Source of the DNA: Streptomyces yatensis
GTDB taxonomy: Bacteria; Actinomycetota; Actinomycetes; Streptomycetales; Streptomycetaceae
Reading direction: 5' to 3'
Length of the DNA stretch: 64,000 nt
Assembly: GCF_018069625.1 (NCBI RefSeq)
Contig: NZ_CP072941.1
Location: 6,758,001 to 6,822,000, forward strand
A program made the translations under genes and the position numbers. The notes under the pieces are model-generated. The model saw nothing but the letters and a program-made list of their open reading frames with translations. It was not told the origin of the DNA and made no database searches. Shown here piece after piece: positions 15,723-24,161 of the stretch (the first letter of the stretch is position 1; each line of letters opens with the position of its first letter).

Positions 15723-18700
15723 CTAGTCCTTCTGGGCCGCGTAGACGGCGACCGACCAGAGGGAGTAGCCGAAGCGGGTGGCGCGCTCGACGCCCTGGAC
15801 GCGGATGAAACGCGTGTCCGGGGCGTCCATGCCGATCGACTCCCGCCCGCCCTTCCCATGGGCGACCGTCGCCGCGTCGCGCCAGGTGCGGCCGTCCCCG
15901 GAGACCTGGACGCGGTAGCGGGAGGCGTAGGCGTCCTGCCAGTTCAGGTCGAGGCGGCCGATCCGGGCCGGGCGGGCCAGCTCCAGCTGGAGCCATGCGC
16001 CGTCCTCGGGCCGGGAGGACCAGCGGGTGTCCGCCCTGCCGTCGATCGCGGCGGACGCCGGGAAATCGGCCGTCTCGTCGCCGGACGAGGTCGCCTTCGT
16101 GCCCTCCGCGCGGGCCAGGTCCGGGCCGTCGGCGCCCGGGAACGCCCTTACGGTCAGCATGCGCTCCTCCGAGCCGAAGCGGACCGGGAGTAAGTAGCTG
16201 CCCGCCTTGGTGCCCTGGGCCACCGATATCTCCAAGCGGGCGGTCACCGCGCCGCCGCGCGGGGCCGTCACCCCGCCGGGGGTACGGACGGTGATGCCGC
16301 GCGGTGCCTTCACCGTGAGGTCGCCGTTCACATCGCCGGGGCGGTGGGAGACCAGCTGGGCCTCGACGACGGCCGCGCCGCCGCCTATCTCCGCGTCCGC
16401 CGTCTTGTGGGACAGCGTGAGCCCGGCGTCCGGGGTGTCGCCGAACCAGGGCGTGATCTCGTGCACGGCCGGCGGGGTGGTGCCGGCCGGCCAGCTGAGC
16501 CGGATCGCGTCCGCCAGCAGGTCCTTGTCCCCGTCGGCCGCCCTGACCTGGGTGAAGCCACTGCCCGAGAGCGCACCGAGGCTGCGCCAGCCCTGACCGG
16601 GGACATGCGCCTCCACGGTGCCCGGTGAGGCGTCCTGGACCCGGGTGGTGAGCGCGGAGACGGCGGAGAGCGGACGGCTGCGGCCGAAGCGCACCGTGAC
16701 CGGGCGGCCGGGGGACGCCACCTGCGTGGCCGCCTTACCGTCGGCGGCCGCGTGGTCGTCCTTGCCGGTCCGCAGCCCCTGCTTCGGGGTCCGGTCCACG
16801 CCCGACCAGGCGTCCGCCCGTGTCAGGGCCTTGGCGAGGAAGGGATCGAGAACGCCCTTGCCGACCGTGACCCGGCTGTCCCCGATCTTCTCGCGCAGCG
16901 CCTCCACCGCGAGCCGCGCCTTCCAGGCCGCCGCTCCGTCGCCGCGTGCCTGGGCGGTGAGCATGTCCACGGCCCGGACGCCCGCGTCGCCGTACCGGCC
17001 CAGCTGGTCGAGCCAGGGCCGCACATCGTCGCCCAGTGTGCGGGACAGCCGCTCGGGGGCGTCGCGCATGGTCCGGAAGGCGTCGCGCAGCCGGTCCCCG
17101 GACCGCTCCAGCCGCCCCACGTCGGTACCGGCCAGGGCCGTCCAGAACGCGTCGAGGAGCGGGCGCAGATACGCGGACTCGTCGCCGCCGAGCGTCGAGG
17201 AGGCGTCGTTCCCGGCGAGGGCGCGCAGGGCGGCGCGGGTCTCGGCGTCGGGGCCCGCGAGGTCGTCGATCGCCGCCTGCCAGGACTCCTGGGGGCGGTA
17301 GCCGCGCGGGTTCCAGGCGAAGTCGGCGGCGGTGAACAGCGGGATCCGGGAGGCGGTCGGCTGCTCCATGGCGTTGGCCAGCAGCGCCGCGGACTGGGTG
17401 GCCACGGCCGGATCGCGGCCGGTGTACGGGCCGAGGAAGATCCGGTCCTGCGCCCAGTCGTTGACCGGGTAGTTGTCCATGGTGACCAGGCGGTGGCCGA
17501 ACGCCGATCGGGCACCGGCCAGCTCACCGCCGGTGATGGTCCTGGGCACCACCCCCACCCCGGTCCAGGCGACGTCCACGCTGTCGTCGAGCGCACCGGA
17601 CAGCGCGCGCCGGAACTCGGTGTCGCCGTCCTGGAAGTACTCGGTCGGCATCAGGGACAGCGGGGCCGAGCCGGGGTAGCGGTCGGCCAGGTGGCGGGCG
17701 AGGGCGCCTGCCACCTTGGCCTGTGCGGTGGCGGCGGCCTCCGGGCCGGAGCCGAAGGCGTCGGCGTCGGCGCCGCAGTGCCACTCGCTGTAGCTGACGT
17801 CCTGGAACTGCAGCTGGAAGGAGCGCACCCCGAGCGCCCACATGGCGTCGACCTTGCGGAGCAGCGCCCTGAGGTCCTTCGAGGACGAGAAGCACATCTC
17901 CTGGCCGGGGGAGACCGCCCAGCCGAGGGTGACGTGGTTGGCCCGGGCGCGCGTGGCCAGCTCGCGGAACTCCTCGCGCCGCTCGGCGGGGTAGGGGTCG
18001 CGCCAGCGGGCCTGCCGGTAGGGGTCGTCGCCGGGCGCGTAGAGATAGCGGTTCTGCTTGGTGCGGCCCATGAAGTCGAGCTGGGCCAGCCGGTCGCGGT
18101 GCGACCACGGGGAGCCGTAGAAGCCCTCGGTCGTGCCCCTTACGGCCGTCCCGGGCCAGTCGCGGACGGTCACCCCGGCGACGGCGGAGCCCTTGCCCTC
18201 CCGCTTCACCAGCAGCTGGCGCAGGGTCTGGACGGCGTGGAAGAGACCGTCGGGGCCGACGCCGGACAGCGCGACCGTGGGCTGCCCCCGCACCTGGCCC
18301 GTGGCCAGGAGATAGCCGCCGGACGGGAGGTCGCCGCGCTCGGGCGCGCGCAGGGCGCGCAGCGCGCCGGCCGCGCCCCGGCCGCCCACCTGCACCACCA
18401 GTCCGCGCGTCGGGGCCTTGCCACCGGGTGTGGCCTCGTTGACGGTGCGCACCCCCGCGTCGTGCAGCAGGCCGCGCAGCGCGTCCAGGGCGTACGGATC
18501 GGCGTCGCCGTCGGCTATGAGCGTGGCCTCGTCCCCCAGGGCCAGCTCCGGCCCGTGGGCCCGCAGCGACTGGGGGCGTGGCCATACGGGCGGTATGCCG
18601 TCGCTGCTGTCGCGCTCCGGTGTGGAGGCGCCCGGGGAGCCGTGGTCCACCGGTGCGGCGGCGGCCGCCGGGGCGCCGCCGAGCAGCCCGCCGATGACCG

Positions 18701-18755
18701 CGGCAGCCATGGCCGTCGCCCCCGCGGCCCTGGGCCTCTTCCCCCCGAACTGCAC
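15723..18755 (-). CDS. Secreted GH84-type beta-N-acetylhexosaminidase with NEW3 and F5/8-type domains
   Basis: A 1010-residue secreted enzyme. The signal peptide ends near residue 35 (GAPAAAAAP). Next come a GH20b-like domain (about 60-190), the GH84 barrel (about 200-510, GTTEGFYGSPWSHRDRL), a helical region, a NEW3-type beta domain (about 745-870) and a C-terminal discoidin/CBM32 domain (about 885-1005). GH84 enzymes use an Asp-Asp pair for substrate-assisted cleavage of N-acetylglucosamine glycosides. Here the aligned motif is FQDV, so Gln318 replaces the first Asp and only Asp319 remains. The GTG start has a GAGGAG site and begins the signal. Two octamer copies inside are read as GTA-AGG. 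Confidence 0.88.
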   Translation of the reverse strand: MQFGGKRPRAAGATAMAAAVIGGLLGGAPAAAAAPVDHGSPGASTPERDSSDGIPPVWPRPQSLRAHGPELALGDEATLIADGDADPYALDALRGLLHDAGVRTVNEATPGGKAPTRGLVVQVGGRGAAGALRALRAPERGDLPSGGYLLATGQVRGQPTVALSGVGPDGLFHAVQTLRQLLVKREGKGSAVAGVTVRDWPGTAVRGTTEGFYGSPWSHRDRLAQLDFMGRTKQNRYLYAPGDDPYRQARWRDPYPAERREEFRELATRARANHVTLGWAVSPGQEMCFSSSKDLRALLRKVDAMWALGVRSFQLQFQDVSYSEWHCGADADAFGSGPEAAATAQAKVAGALARHLADRYPGSAPLSLMPTEYFQDGDTEFRRALSGALDDSVDVAWTGVGVVPRTITGGELAGARSAFGHRLVTMDNYPVNDWAQDRIFLGPYTGRDPAVATQSAALLANAMEQPTASRIPLFTAADFAWNPRGYRPQESWQAAIDDLAGPDAETRAALRALAGNDASSTLGGDESAYLRPLLDAFWTALAGTDVGRLERSGDRLRDAFRTMRDAPERLSRTLGDDVRPWLDQLGRYGDAGVRAVDMLTAQARGDGAAAWKARLAVEALREKIGDSRVTVGKGVLDPFLAKALTRADAWSGVDRTPKQGLRTGKDDHAAADGKAATQVASPGRPVTVRFGRSRPLSAVSALTTRVQDASPGTVEAHVPGQGWRSLGALSGSGFTQVRAADGDKDLLADAIRLSWPAGTTPPAVHEITPWFGDTPDAGLTLSHKTADAEIGGGAAVVEAQLVSHRPGDVNGDLTVKAPRGITVRTPGGVTAPRGGAVTARLEISVAQGTKAGSYLLPVRFGSEERMLTVRAFPGADGPDLARAEGTKATSSGDETADFPASAAIDGRADTRWSSRPEDGAWLQLELARPARIGRLDLNWQDAYASRYRVQVSGDGRTWRDAATVAHGKGGRESIGMDAPDTRFIRVQGVERATRFGYSLWSVAVYAAQKD

Positions 18756-19100
18756 GGGCCTCTCCTCGATCCAGATAGCCGGTCCCCGTAGCCGGCGCCG
18801 ATAGGCGTGAGCCCACCACCAGGCCGGTGAGGGTGTCAACGCGGACGACCGAACTGTCGGCATTGCCGCGTGCGCGAGGCATCGGGCGGACCGGGCCCGG
18901 CGCGGCGCGCCCGGCGCAAGTCTGACGGATGAAGGGCGGTCCTGTTCGTAAACTCTGTGCTCCCGATCCCTTACAGCCGTGAAATCGCCGTCCAGAGGGG
19001 ATGTGACCTACAGCACGTACGGGGGGCGTTTACGTCTGCATCCGTCCGGAGCGGGTAGGGCTCGGGATGACCCACTGCCGACAACCCCACGGAGGTCCGT
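18756..19100. other. Divergent promoter region between GH84 and the malQ unit
   Basis: 345 bp with no gene. It must contain the promoter of the GH84 gene and of the small gene plus malQ. A TAGGGC -10-like hexamer lies near 19054, but no matching -35 was found. No DasR-type (ACTGGTCTAGACCAGT-like) site was seen, although GlcNAc control would be expected for the hexosaminidase. Confidence 0.5.
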
Positions 19101-19391
19101 GTGGCCGCGTCAGCTCAGCTTCTGCTTTCCGCCCTGTCCAAACCCGGACCCGAGGCGTCCAGTGAACCGGATCCCTTCGACGGAGTCTCCGACCCCGACT
19201 GTGGACTGTGCGGCCTGGACGGCTTCGGGTCCGGAAGCGCCACGGAGGCGCCCCTCACCAGCGAGCCCCCGCTCGCCGACAACGTTCCCCTGACCAGCGA
19301 GCCCCCGCTCGCCGCCGAACGTCCCCTGACCAGTGAGCCGACCGCCGCCCTCACCGGCGTGGGCGCGGGCTGCGAGCCGATGGAGTACTGA
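19101..19391 (+). CDS. Small repeat-containing protein of unknown function, translationally coupled to malQ
   Basis: A 96-residue acidic protein I do not recognise. The GTG start has a GGAGG site 5 nt upstream. The stop and the malQ ATG share one base (TGATG), so the two are probably co-translated. The N-terminal 20 residues are helical, then SDPDCGLCGLDGFG carries a CxxC pair. Residues 51-86 are three 12-residue repeats starting PLTSEP, and the tail GCEPMEY has a third Cys. There is no signal peptide or membrane segment. It could be a metal-binding regulator, a MalQ partner or a peptide precursor; none is demonstrated. Real translation is supported by the start signal, coupling and in-frame repeats. 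Confidence 0.7.
   Translation: MAASAQLLLSALSKPGPEASSEPDPFDGVSDPDCGLCGLDGFGSGSATEAPLTSEPPLADNVPLTSEPPLAAERPLTSEPTAALTGVGAGCEPMEY
19251..19358 (+). repeat. Three in-frame 36-bp tandem repeats
   Basis: Units begin CCCCTSACCAGYGAGCC at 19251, 19287 and 19323. The first two are nearly identical, the third diverges after 18 bp. Each encodes a 12-residue PLTSEP-type unit of the small protein before malQ, so copy number changes would keep the frame. Confidence 0.85.
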
Positions 19392-21586
19392 TGGGCAGAG
19401 CGCGGCTCGCCGAGCTGCACGGTGTCGCCACCTCCTACGAGCCCGCCCCGGGCCGCACCGTCCAGGTGCCCGAGGACACAGTCGTCGCCGTACTGGCCGC
19501 GCTCGGCGTGGACGCCTCGACCCCCGAATCGGTACGCGAAGCGCTGGACCGGCATGAGCGCCGGCAGCGCGACCAGCTGCTGCCCCCCTGCGTGGTGGTG
19601 CGCCCCGGCAAGGCGCCACGCCTGAGCCTGCCCGAAGGCACGGCGCTGCGGGTGCGCCCCGAAGACGGCGCACCGCACACGCGGGGGCGGGCGGCCGCGG
19701 GGACCCGTGAGGCCTATGGCCCCCTTACGGAGCCCCGCACGGACAGCGCTCATACGGGTGGCGTCCTTACGGAGGGCCCCACCGCCGACGGCCTCCTTAC
19801 CGCGCTCACCGCGCTGCCGCCCGGCGCCCACACCCTGCTCGCCGAGGCCCCCGACGGCCGCCGCGCCACCGCCCCCCTCATCGTGGCCCCCGACCGGATG
19901 CCGTTATCCCCGGCCCGCAGCCACGGCTTTCTGGTGCAGCTCTACTCACTGCTCTCCGCACGCTCCTGGGGCATGGGCGACCTCGGCGACCTGGCCGATC
20001 TGGCCGCCTGGTCGGGGCGGGCGCTCGGCGCCGGCTTCGTCCAGATCAACCCGCTGCACGCCGCCGTGCCCGGCACCCCGGGCGCCCCCACCGACCCCTC
20101 GCCGTACCGCCCCTCCTCGCGCCGCTTCCCCGACCCGGTCCATCTGCGGATCGAGGACGTGCCCGAATACGTCCAGCTGCGCGGCCGCGCCCGCGAGCGG
20201 GCCGATCAGCTCCTGGAGGCCGCCACCGCCCTCCGTACGTCCGTCCTGCGCGAGGGCGCCCTCATCGACCGGGACGCCGTCTGGGCCCTCAAGCGCGAGG
20301 CGCTGGAGCTGGTGCGGACCGTCCCGCTCAGCCCCGGCCGCCGCGCCGCCTACTGCGACTTCCTCGCCGAGCACGGCCAGGCCCTGGAGGACCACGCCCT
20401 GTGGTGCGCGCTCGCCGAGACCCACGGCCCCGAATGGCGCACCTGGCCCGGCGGCCTGGCCGATCCGCGCTCGGCCGCCACCGCCCGCGCCCGGACCGAG
20501 CACCTGGACCGCACCGACTTCCACTGCTGGCTCGCCTGGCTCACCGACACCCAGCTCGCCGCCGCCCAGCGCGCCGCGCTCGACGCGGGCATGGGCATCG
20601 GCCTCGTCCACGATCTGGCGGTCGGGGTCCATCCCTCGGGCGCCGACGCCTGGGCGCTCCAGGACGTCTTCGCCGCCGGCATGTCGATCGGCGCGCCCCC
20701 GGACGCCTTCAACTCCCGGGGCCAGGACTGGGGACTGCCGCCATGGCGCCCGGACGCCCTCGCCGCCACCGGCTACGCCCCCTACCGCGATCTGCTGCGC
20801 GGCCTCTTACGGCACGCGGGGGCGCTCCGCATCGACCATGTGATGGGCCTCTTCCGGCTGTGGTGGGTCCCCGAGGGGCGTGCGCCGACCGAGGGCTGTT
20901 ACGTCCGCTACGACGCGGAGGCGATGCTCGGCGTGCTCGCCCTGGAGGCGCACCGGGCCGGGACGGTCGTCATAGGGGAGGACCTGGGGACCGTCGAGCC
21001 CGGCGTGCGGGAGGAGCTGGAGCGGCGTGGGGTGCTGGGGACGTCGGTGATGTGGTTCGAGCGCCACTACGACGGTGCCGCCGCAGCGGGCGCCGCCCGG
21101 CCGCTGTCCCCCGCGGAGTGGCGCGCGGACTGCCTGGCCACCGTGACGACCCACGATCTGCCGAGCACGGCCGCCCGCCTCACCGGCGACCATGTCGAAC
21201 TCCGGCACCGGCTGGGCCTGCTGACCCGTCCCCTGGCCGAGGAGCGCGCGGCGGACGCGGTCGAGGTCGCCGAGTGGCTGGCGCTGCTGGGGCGGCTCGG
21301 GCTGCTGCCGGAGGGGCCGGGCGACGAGGAGGGGGCCGTCAAGGCGGTCCACCGCTTCCTGCTGCGCACCCCGGCGAGGATGGTCGGCGTATGGCTGCCG
21401 GATGCCGTGGGGGACCGCAGACCGCAGAATCTGCCGGGCACCTGGGATCAGTATCCGAACTGGCGGCTGCCGATCGCTGACGCCGAGGGGCGCCCAATGT
21501 CCCTGGAGGAGCTGGTCGCCTCACCCCGGCTGCGCGAGCTGATGGCCGAGGTGGCCCGCCTCGCGCCTCGTGAACCCGCGCCGTAG
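19391..21586 (+). CDS. malQ: 4-alpha-glucanotransferase (amylomaltase, GH77)
   Basis: A 731-residue GH77 enzyme that transfers glucan chains between maltodextrins in the cytoplasm. The GH77 barrel starts near residue 175. The nucleophile Asp482 is in LRIDHVMGLF, the acid/base Glu530 in GEDLGTVEP and the third acid Asp589 in TTHDLPS. Length is normal for actinobacterial MalQ with its 170-residue N-terminal extension. Codons 172 and 473 are TTA, the leucine codon read only by the bldA tRNA, so expression is probably limited to later growth. Residues around 112-135 are encoded by DNA holding two CCTTACGG octamers read as CTT-ACG. The ATG overlaps the stop of the small upstream gene. Confidence 0.93.
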   Translation: MGRARLAELHGVATSYEPAPGRTVQVPEDTVVAVLAALGVDASTPESVREALDRHERRQRDQLLPPCVVVRPGKAPRLSLPEGTALRVRPEDGAPHTRGRAAAGTREAYGPLTEPRTDSAHTGGVLTEGPTADGLLTALTALPPGAHTLLAEAPDGRRATAPLIVAPDRMPLSPARSHGFLVQLYSLLSARSWGMGDLGDLADLAAWSGRALGAGFVQINPLHAAVPGTPGAPTDPSPYRPSSRRFPDPVHLRIEDVPEYVQLRGRARERADQLLEAATALRTSVLREGALIDRDAVWALKREALELVRTVPLSPGRRAAYCDFLAEHGQALEDHALWCALAETHGPEWRTWPGGLADPRSAATARARTEHLDRTDFHCWLAWLTDTQLAAAQRAALDAGMGIGLVHDLAVGVHPSGADAWALQDVFAAGMSIGAPPDAFNSRGQDWGLPPWRPDALAATGYAPYRDLLRGLLRHAGALRIDHVMGLFRLWWVPEGRAPTEGCYVRYDAEAMLGVLALEAHRAGTVVIGEDLGTVEPGVREELERRGVLGTSVMWFERHYDGAAAAGAARPLSPAEWRADCLATVTTHDLPSTAARLTGDHVELRHRLGLLTRPLAEERAADAVEVAEWLALLGRLGLLPEGPGDEEGAVKAVHRFLLRTPARMVGVWLPDAVGDRRPQNLPGTWDQYPNWRLPIADAEGRPMSLEELVASPRLRELMAEVARLAPREPAP

Positions 21587-21756
21587 CTGCCCGAGGCTAC
21601 CCATTGCTGCCCGAGGCCAGCCATAGCTGACTCGGCCCGCTCATAGGTTGGATCTCTGCTTTGCGCAGTCTCCCCAGAACGACTCCCCTCTGGCAGTCTG
21701 TCATGGACACCGCCATAAAGATCCGATCAATGACGACCGGAGAGCTGGAGGGGACC

Positions 21757-23514
21757 ATGGCCCGACCCCTGGGCGGAACGCCCGGCACCCACCGACCACG
21801 CGGACGGCGGCGAGCACTGCTCGCGCTCCGCGCCCTCGCCCTGGCCGCCCTCGCGGCCGCCGCCGTCCCTCCCGCCCCCGCGCAGGCCGCGTCCGCCAAG
21901 GCCGCCCCCGCCCAGGCCGCGCCGACCGGCTGCCAGGGGCCCATCACCCCCGCCCCGCAGCAGACCGTCGAGGACTGCGACACCCCCGCCCGCGTCATCG
22001 ACAAGGCCGTCCACACCGTCCCCACCCCCGGGCAGCGGGCCTGGCAGAAGCGCGAGATCACCGCCTTCACCCACTTCGGCATGAACACCATGACCGGCCG
22101 CCAGTGGGGCTCCGGGGCCGAGGACGAGAAGCTCTTCGACCCGCCCGAGCTCGACATGGACCAGTGGATGCGGGCGTACAAGGCCGGCGGCGCCCAGCAG
22201 GTCATGCTCACCGCCAAGCACCACGACGGCTTCGTGCTCTACCCGAGCCGCTACACGGACCACGACGTCGAGGCCAGCCCCTGGTGGACGAACGGCCCCG
22301 GCGGCAGGAATCCCGACGGCGATGTCCTGGGCGCCTACGTCAAGGCCGCCCGTAAGGCGGGACTCAAGGTCGGCGTCTATCTCTCGCCCGCCGACGGGGC
22401 CGAGCTGCCGCACGCCTGGCACGCCCAGTGGGTCGAGAAGATCCGCGAGAAGCAACAGAACGGCGAGGAGCTGTCGCTGCCCGAGCGCATGGCCCTGGAG
22501 GACGGCGACCGGGCGCCCGCCGGACAGGGCCGCTACGGCGACGGCAGCAAGCCCACCGAGCGCACCATCCCCACCCTCGTCCCCGGTGACGACCGGGCGG
22601 ACGAGGTCGCCTCCGGCGCGCTGCCCAGCTTCCGCTTCACCGCCGACGACTACGACGCGTACTACCTCAACCAGATCTACGAGATCCTGACGCAGTACGG
22701 CCCCATCGACGAGTTCTGGCTGGACGGCGCCAACCCCTGGGGCGGTGCGGGCGTCACCCAGAACTACGACGTCAGGAACTGGTTCGAGCTGATCCGCGCG
22801 CTCTCCCCGGACGCCGTGGTCTTCCAGGGCGCGCAGGGCGTGCGCTGGGTGGGCAACGAGGACGGCATCGCCCGGGAGACCGAATGGTCGGTGACCCCGT
22901 CCGCCGTCGACCCCTGGACGGTCGTCGGCGGCGGGCTGCCCAATGACTCCACCGACGCCGACATCGGCTCGCGCGCGAAGCTGACCGCGCCGGGCGTGCG
23001 CCATCTGCAGTGGTATCCGGCCGAGGCCGATGTCTCGATCCGCCCCGGCTGGTTCCACGACCCCGCGGAGCGGCCCAAGACCCCCGGCCAGCTGATGTCG
23101 CTGTACGAGCGCAGCGTGGGCCGCAACGCCTCGCTGCTGCTCAATGTCCCGCCCGCGAAGAACGGCCGGATCGACGACACCGACATCGCCTCCCTTACGG
23201 CCTTCGGCACAGCCGTAAGGACGACATACGGCACCGGGGCGCGGCCGGCCACCGGCCATCCGGTGACCTTCGACCGGGTACGGCTCGGCGAGGACATCCG
23301 CCGGGGACAGCGGGTGGAGGAGTTCACCGTGCAGGCCCGGGTGGCGGGGACATGGCGGGACATCGCCTCCGGTACGACCATCGGGGCCCGGCGCATCCTT
23401 CCGCTGGCCGCGCCCGTCACCGCCGATGGGCTGCGGGTACGGGTCCTCGCCGCCCGCGCCGCGCCACGGCTGCTGCCGCCCACCGTCCACCTCGGCGCGG
23501 CGGGCCGCCGCTGA
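21757..23514 (+). CDS. Secreted alpha-L-fucosidase (GH29)
   Basis: A 585-residue exported enzyme. The Arg-rich start RPRGRRRALLALRALAL and following hydrophobic stretch form a signal ending near residue 45. The GH29 catalytic barrel (about 95-430) shows FTHFGMNTMTG, AKHHDGFVLY and the nucleophile region IDEFWLDGANPWGG with Asp323. A C-terminal beta domain follows. It would release fucose from external glycans. A GGAGGGGA site precedes the chosen ATG; an upstream in-frame extension lacks signal character. The C-terminus contains two octamer copies 20 bp apart, read as rare CTT-ACG and GTA-AGG. It is 170 bp downstream of malQ on the same strand. Confidence 0.9.
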   Translation: MARPLGGTPGTHRPRGRRRALLALRALALAALAAAAVPPAPAQAASAKAAPAQAAPTGCQGPITPAPQQTVEDCDTPARVIDKAVHTVPTPGQRAWQKREITAFTHFGMNTMTGRQWGSGAEDEKLFDPPELDMDQWMRAYKAGGAQQVMLTAKHHDGFVLYPSRYTDHDVEASPWWTNGPGGRNPDGDVLGAYVKAARKAGLKVGVYLSPADGAELPHAWHAQWVEKIREKQQNGEELSLPERMALEDGDRAPAGQGRYGDGSKPTERTIPTLVPGDDRADEVASGALPSFRFTADDYDAYYLNQIYEILTQYGPIDEFWLDGANPWGGAGVTQNYDVRNWFELIRALSPDAVVFQGAQGVRWVGNEDGIARETEWSVTPSAVDPWTVVGGGLPNDSTDADIGSRAKLTAPGVRHLQWYPAEADVSIRPGWFHDPAERPKTPGQLMSLYERSVGRNASLLLNVPPAKNGRIDDTDIASLTAFGTAVRTTYGTGARPATGHPVTFDRVRLGEDIRRGQRVEEFTVQARVAGTWRDIASGTTIGARRILPLAAPVTADGLRVRVLAARAAPRLLPPTVHLGAAGRR

Positions 23515-23609
23515 GCCGACGTCCGGGGCCGCGGTCATGGCCATCTCAACACGGTGGTAAAGGCCACCCCGGGCACACGGCGCCGGGGGGCATCGGATAA
23601 CTTGAGTCC

Positions 23610-23852
23610 GTGAGCAACAAGGTCAAAAAGAACGCCGTGCGCGCCGGTGCAGTCATCGCCGCGACGACGGCGATGCTGCTGATGTCGTCCCCCGCGTTCG
23701 CGCTCACCCGCGACGACGGTGACGACCCGGGTCCGGGCCTGAGCGTCGCCGAGACGCTGGGCCTCTATGTCGCCGCTCCGATCATTCTCTTCCTGGTGAT
23801 CGCGGGTCTGGTGATGGCGGGAGACAGGAAGTCCCGTAAGCAGACCGACTGA
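23610..23852 (+). CDS. Small exported/membrane protein of unknown function
   Basis: An 80-residue protein with a basic N-terminus, a signal-like hydrophobic segment ending at SSPAFA (about residue 31), an acidic linker (DDGDDPGPG), a membrane helix at about 48-70 and a basic tail. It would be either a signal-cleaved single-span protein or a two-span protein. The GTG start has only a weak site. A strong terminator follows. I know similar small proteins in other Streptomyces, but no function. Confidence 0.75.
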   Translation: MSNKVKKNAVRAGAVIAATTAMLLMSSPAFALTRDDGDDPGPGLSVAETLGLYVAAPIILFLVIAGLVMAGDRKSRKQTD

Positions 23853-23888
23853 GGCGATCGATCGACGAAGCGCGCACGCCGCTGCGGA

Positions 23889-23918
23889 GCGCCCCGGCCA
23901 TCCGGCCGGGGCGCTTTT
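23889..23918 (+). terminator. Strong intrinsic terminator
   Basis: An 11-bp perfect stem (GCGCCCCGGCC with GGCCGGGGCGC), a 4-base loop and a TTTT run, 37 bp after the small membrane protein gene. The rest of the 309-bp gap to the desaturase holds the operator described separately. Confidence 0.9.
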
Positions 23919-24092
23919 GTCGTGTAAGGGGCTCCGGCCCGGGAGGGGCTGCTCCTCTCCGGCCGCCCGCCCGCGCCGGGTAGGCCATCCGCGCCGTACC
24001 GCATCCCGTCGCCCCGGATCCCCAAGTGCGACCGGGTCACGTCGAGTTCACCGTGTGCCATCCACAGGCCCCGGGCCGTTTATTTTCGCTTT

Positions 24093-24126
24093 AACCTACG
24101 GTGTCGTAACCTACGGATCCGTAGGT
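24093..24126 (+). promoter_or_regulatory. Palindromic operator and promoter of the desaturase gene
   Basis: A perfect 18-bp palindrome, ACCTACGGATCCGTAGGT (24109-24126), is preceded by a direct repeat of its left arm, AACCTACGG, at 24093. Perfect palindromes of this length in a lipid gene promoter are typical of TetR-type regulators. No regulator gene is adjacent. A TAGGTAT -10-like sequence overlaps the right arm, so binding would repress. Confidence 0.7.
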
Positions 24127-24161
24127 ATAGCCCGTCGCCCCCGTCCCCTGGAGCCCCCACC

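Larger units (their letters stand above)
13404..23220. repeat. Dispersed octamer CCTTACGG/CCGTAAGG, first cluster (9 copies)
   Basis: Exact copies at 13404, 14876, 16146, 18138, 19723, 19765, 22350, 23193 and 23213 (start positions, both orientations). They fall in intergenic DNA and inside the GH84, malQ and GH29 genes. In coding DNA they are mostly read as rare codons: CTT-ACG for Leu-Thr or GTA-AGG for Val-Arg. One-mismatch relatives exist, for example TCTTACGG near 20806. The function is unknown. Confidence 0.75.

Noticed and set aside
18756..19100. Crp- or DasR-type operator
   Set aside because: Only a TGTGA half-site and no DasR palindrome could be found.
19101..19391. Lanthipeptide precursor of the FxLD or similar class
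   Set aside because: Core Ser/Thr/Cys pattern does not match known classes and no modification enzymes are nearby; kept as unknown protein.
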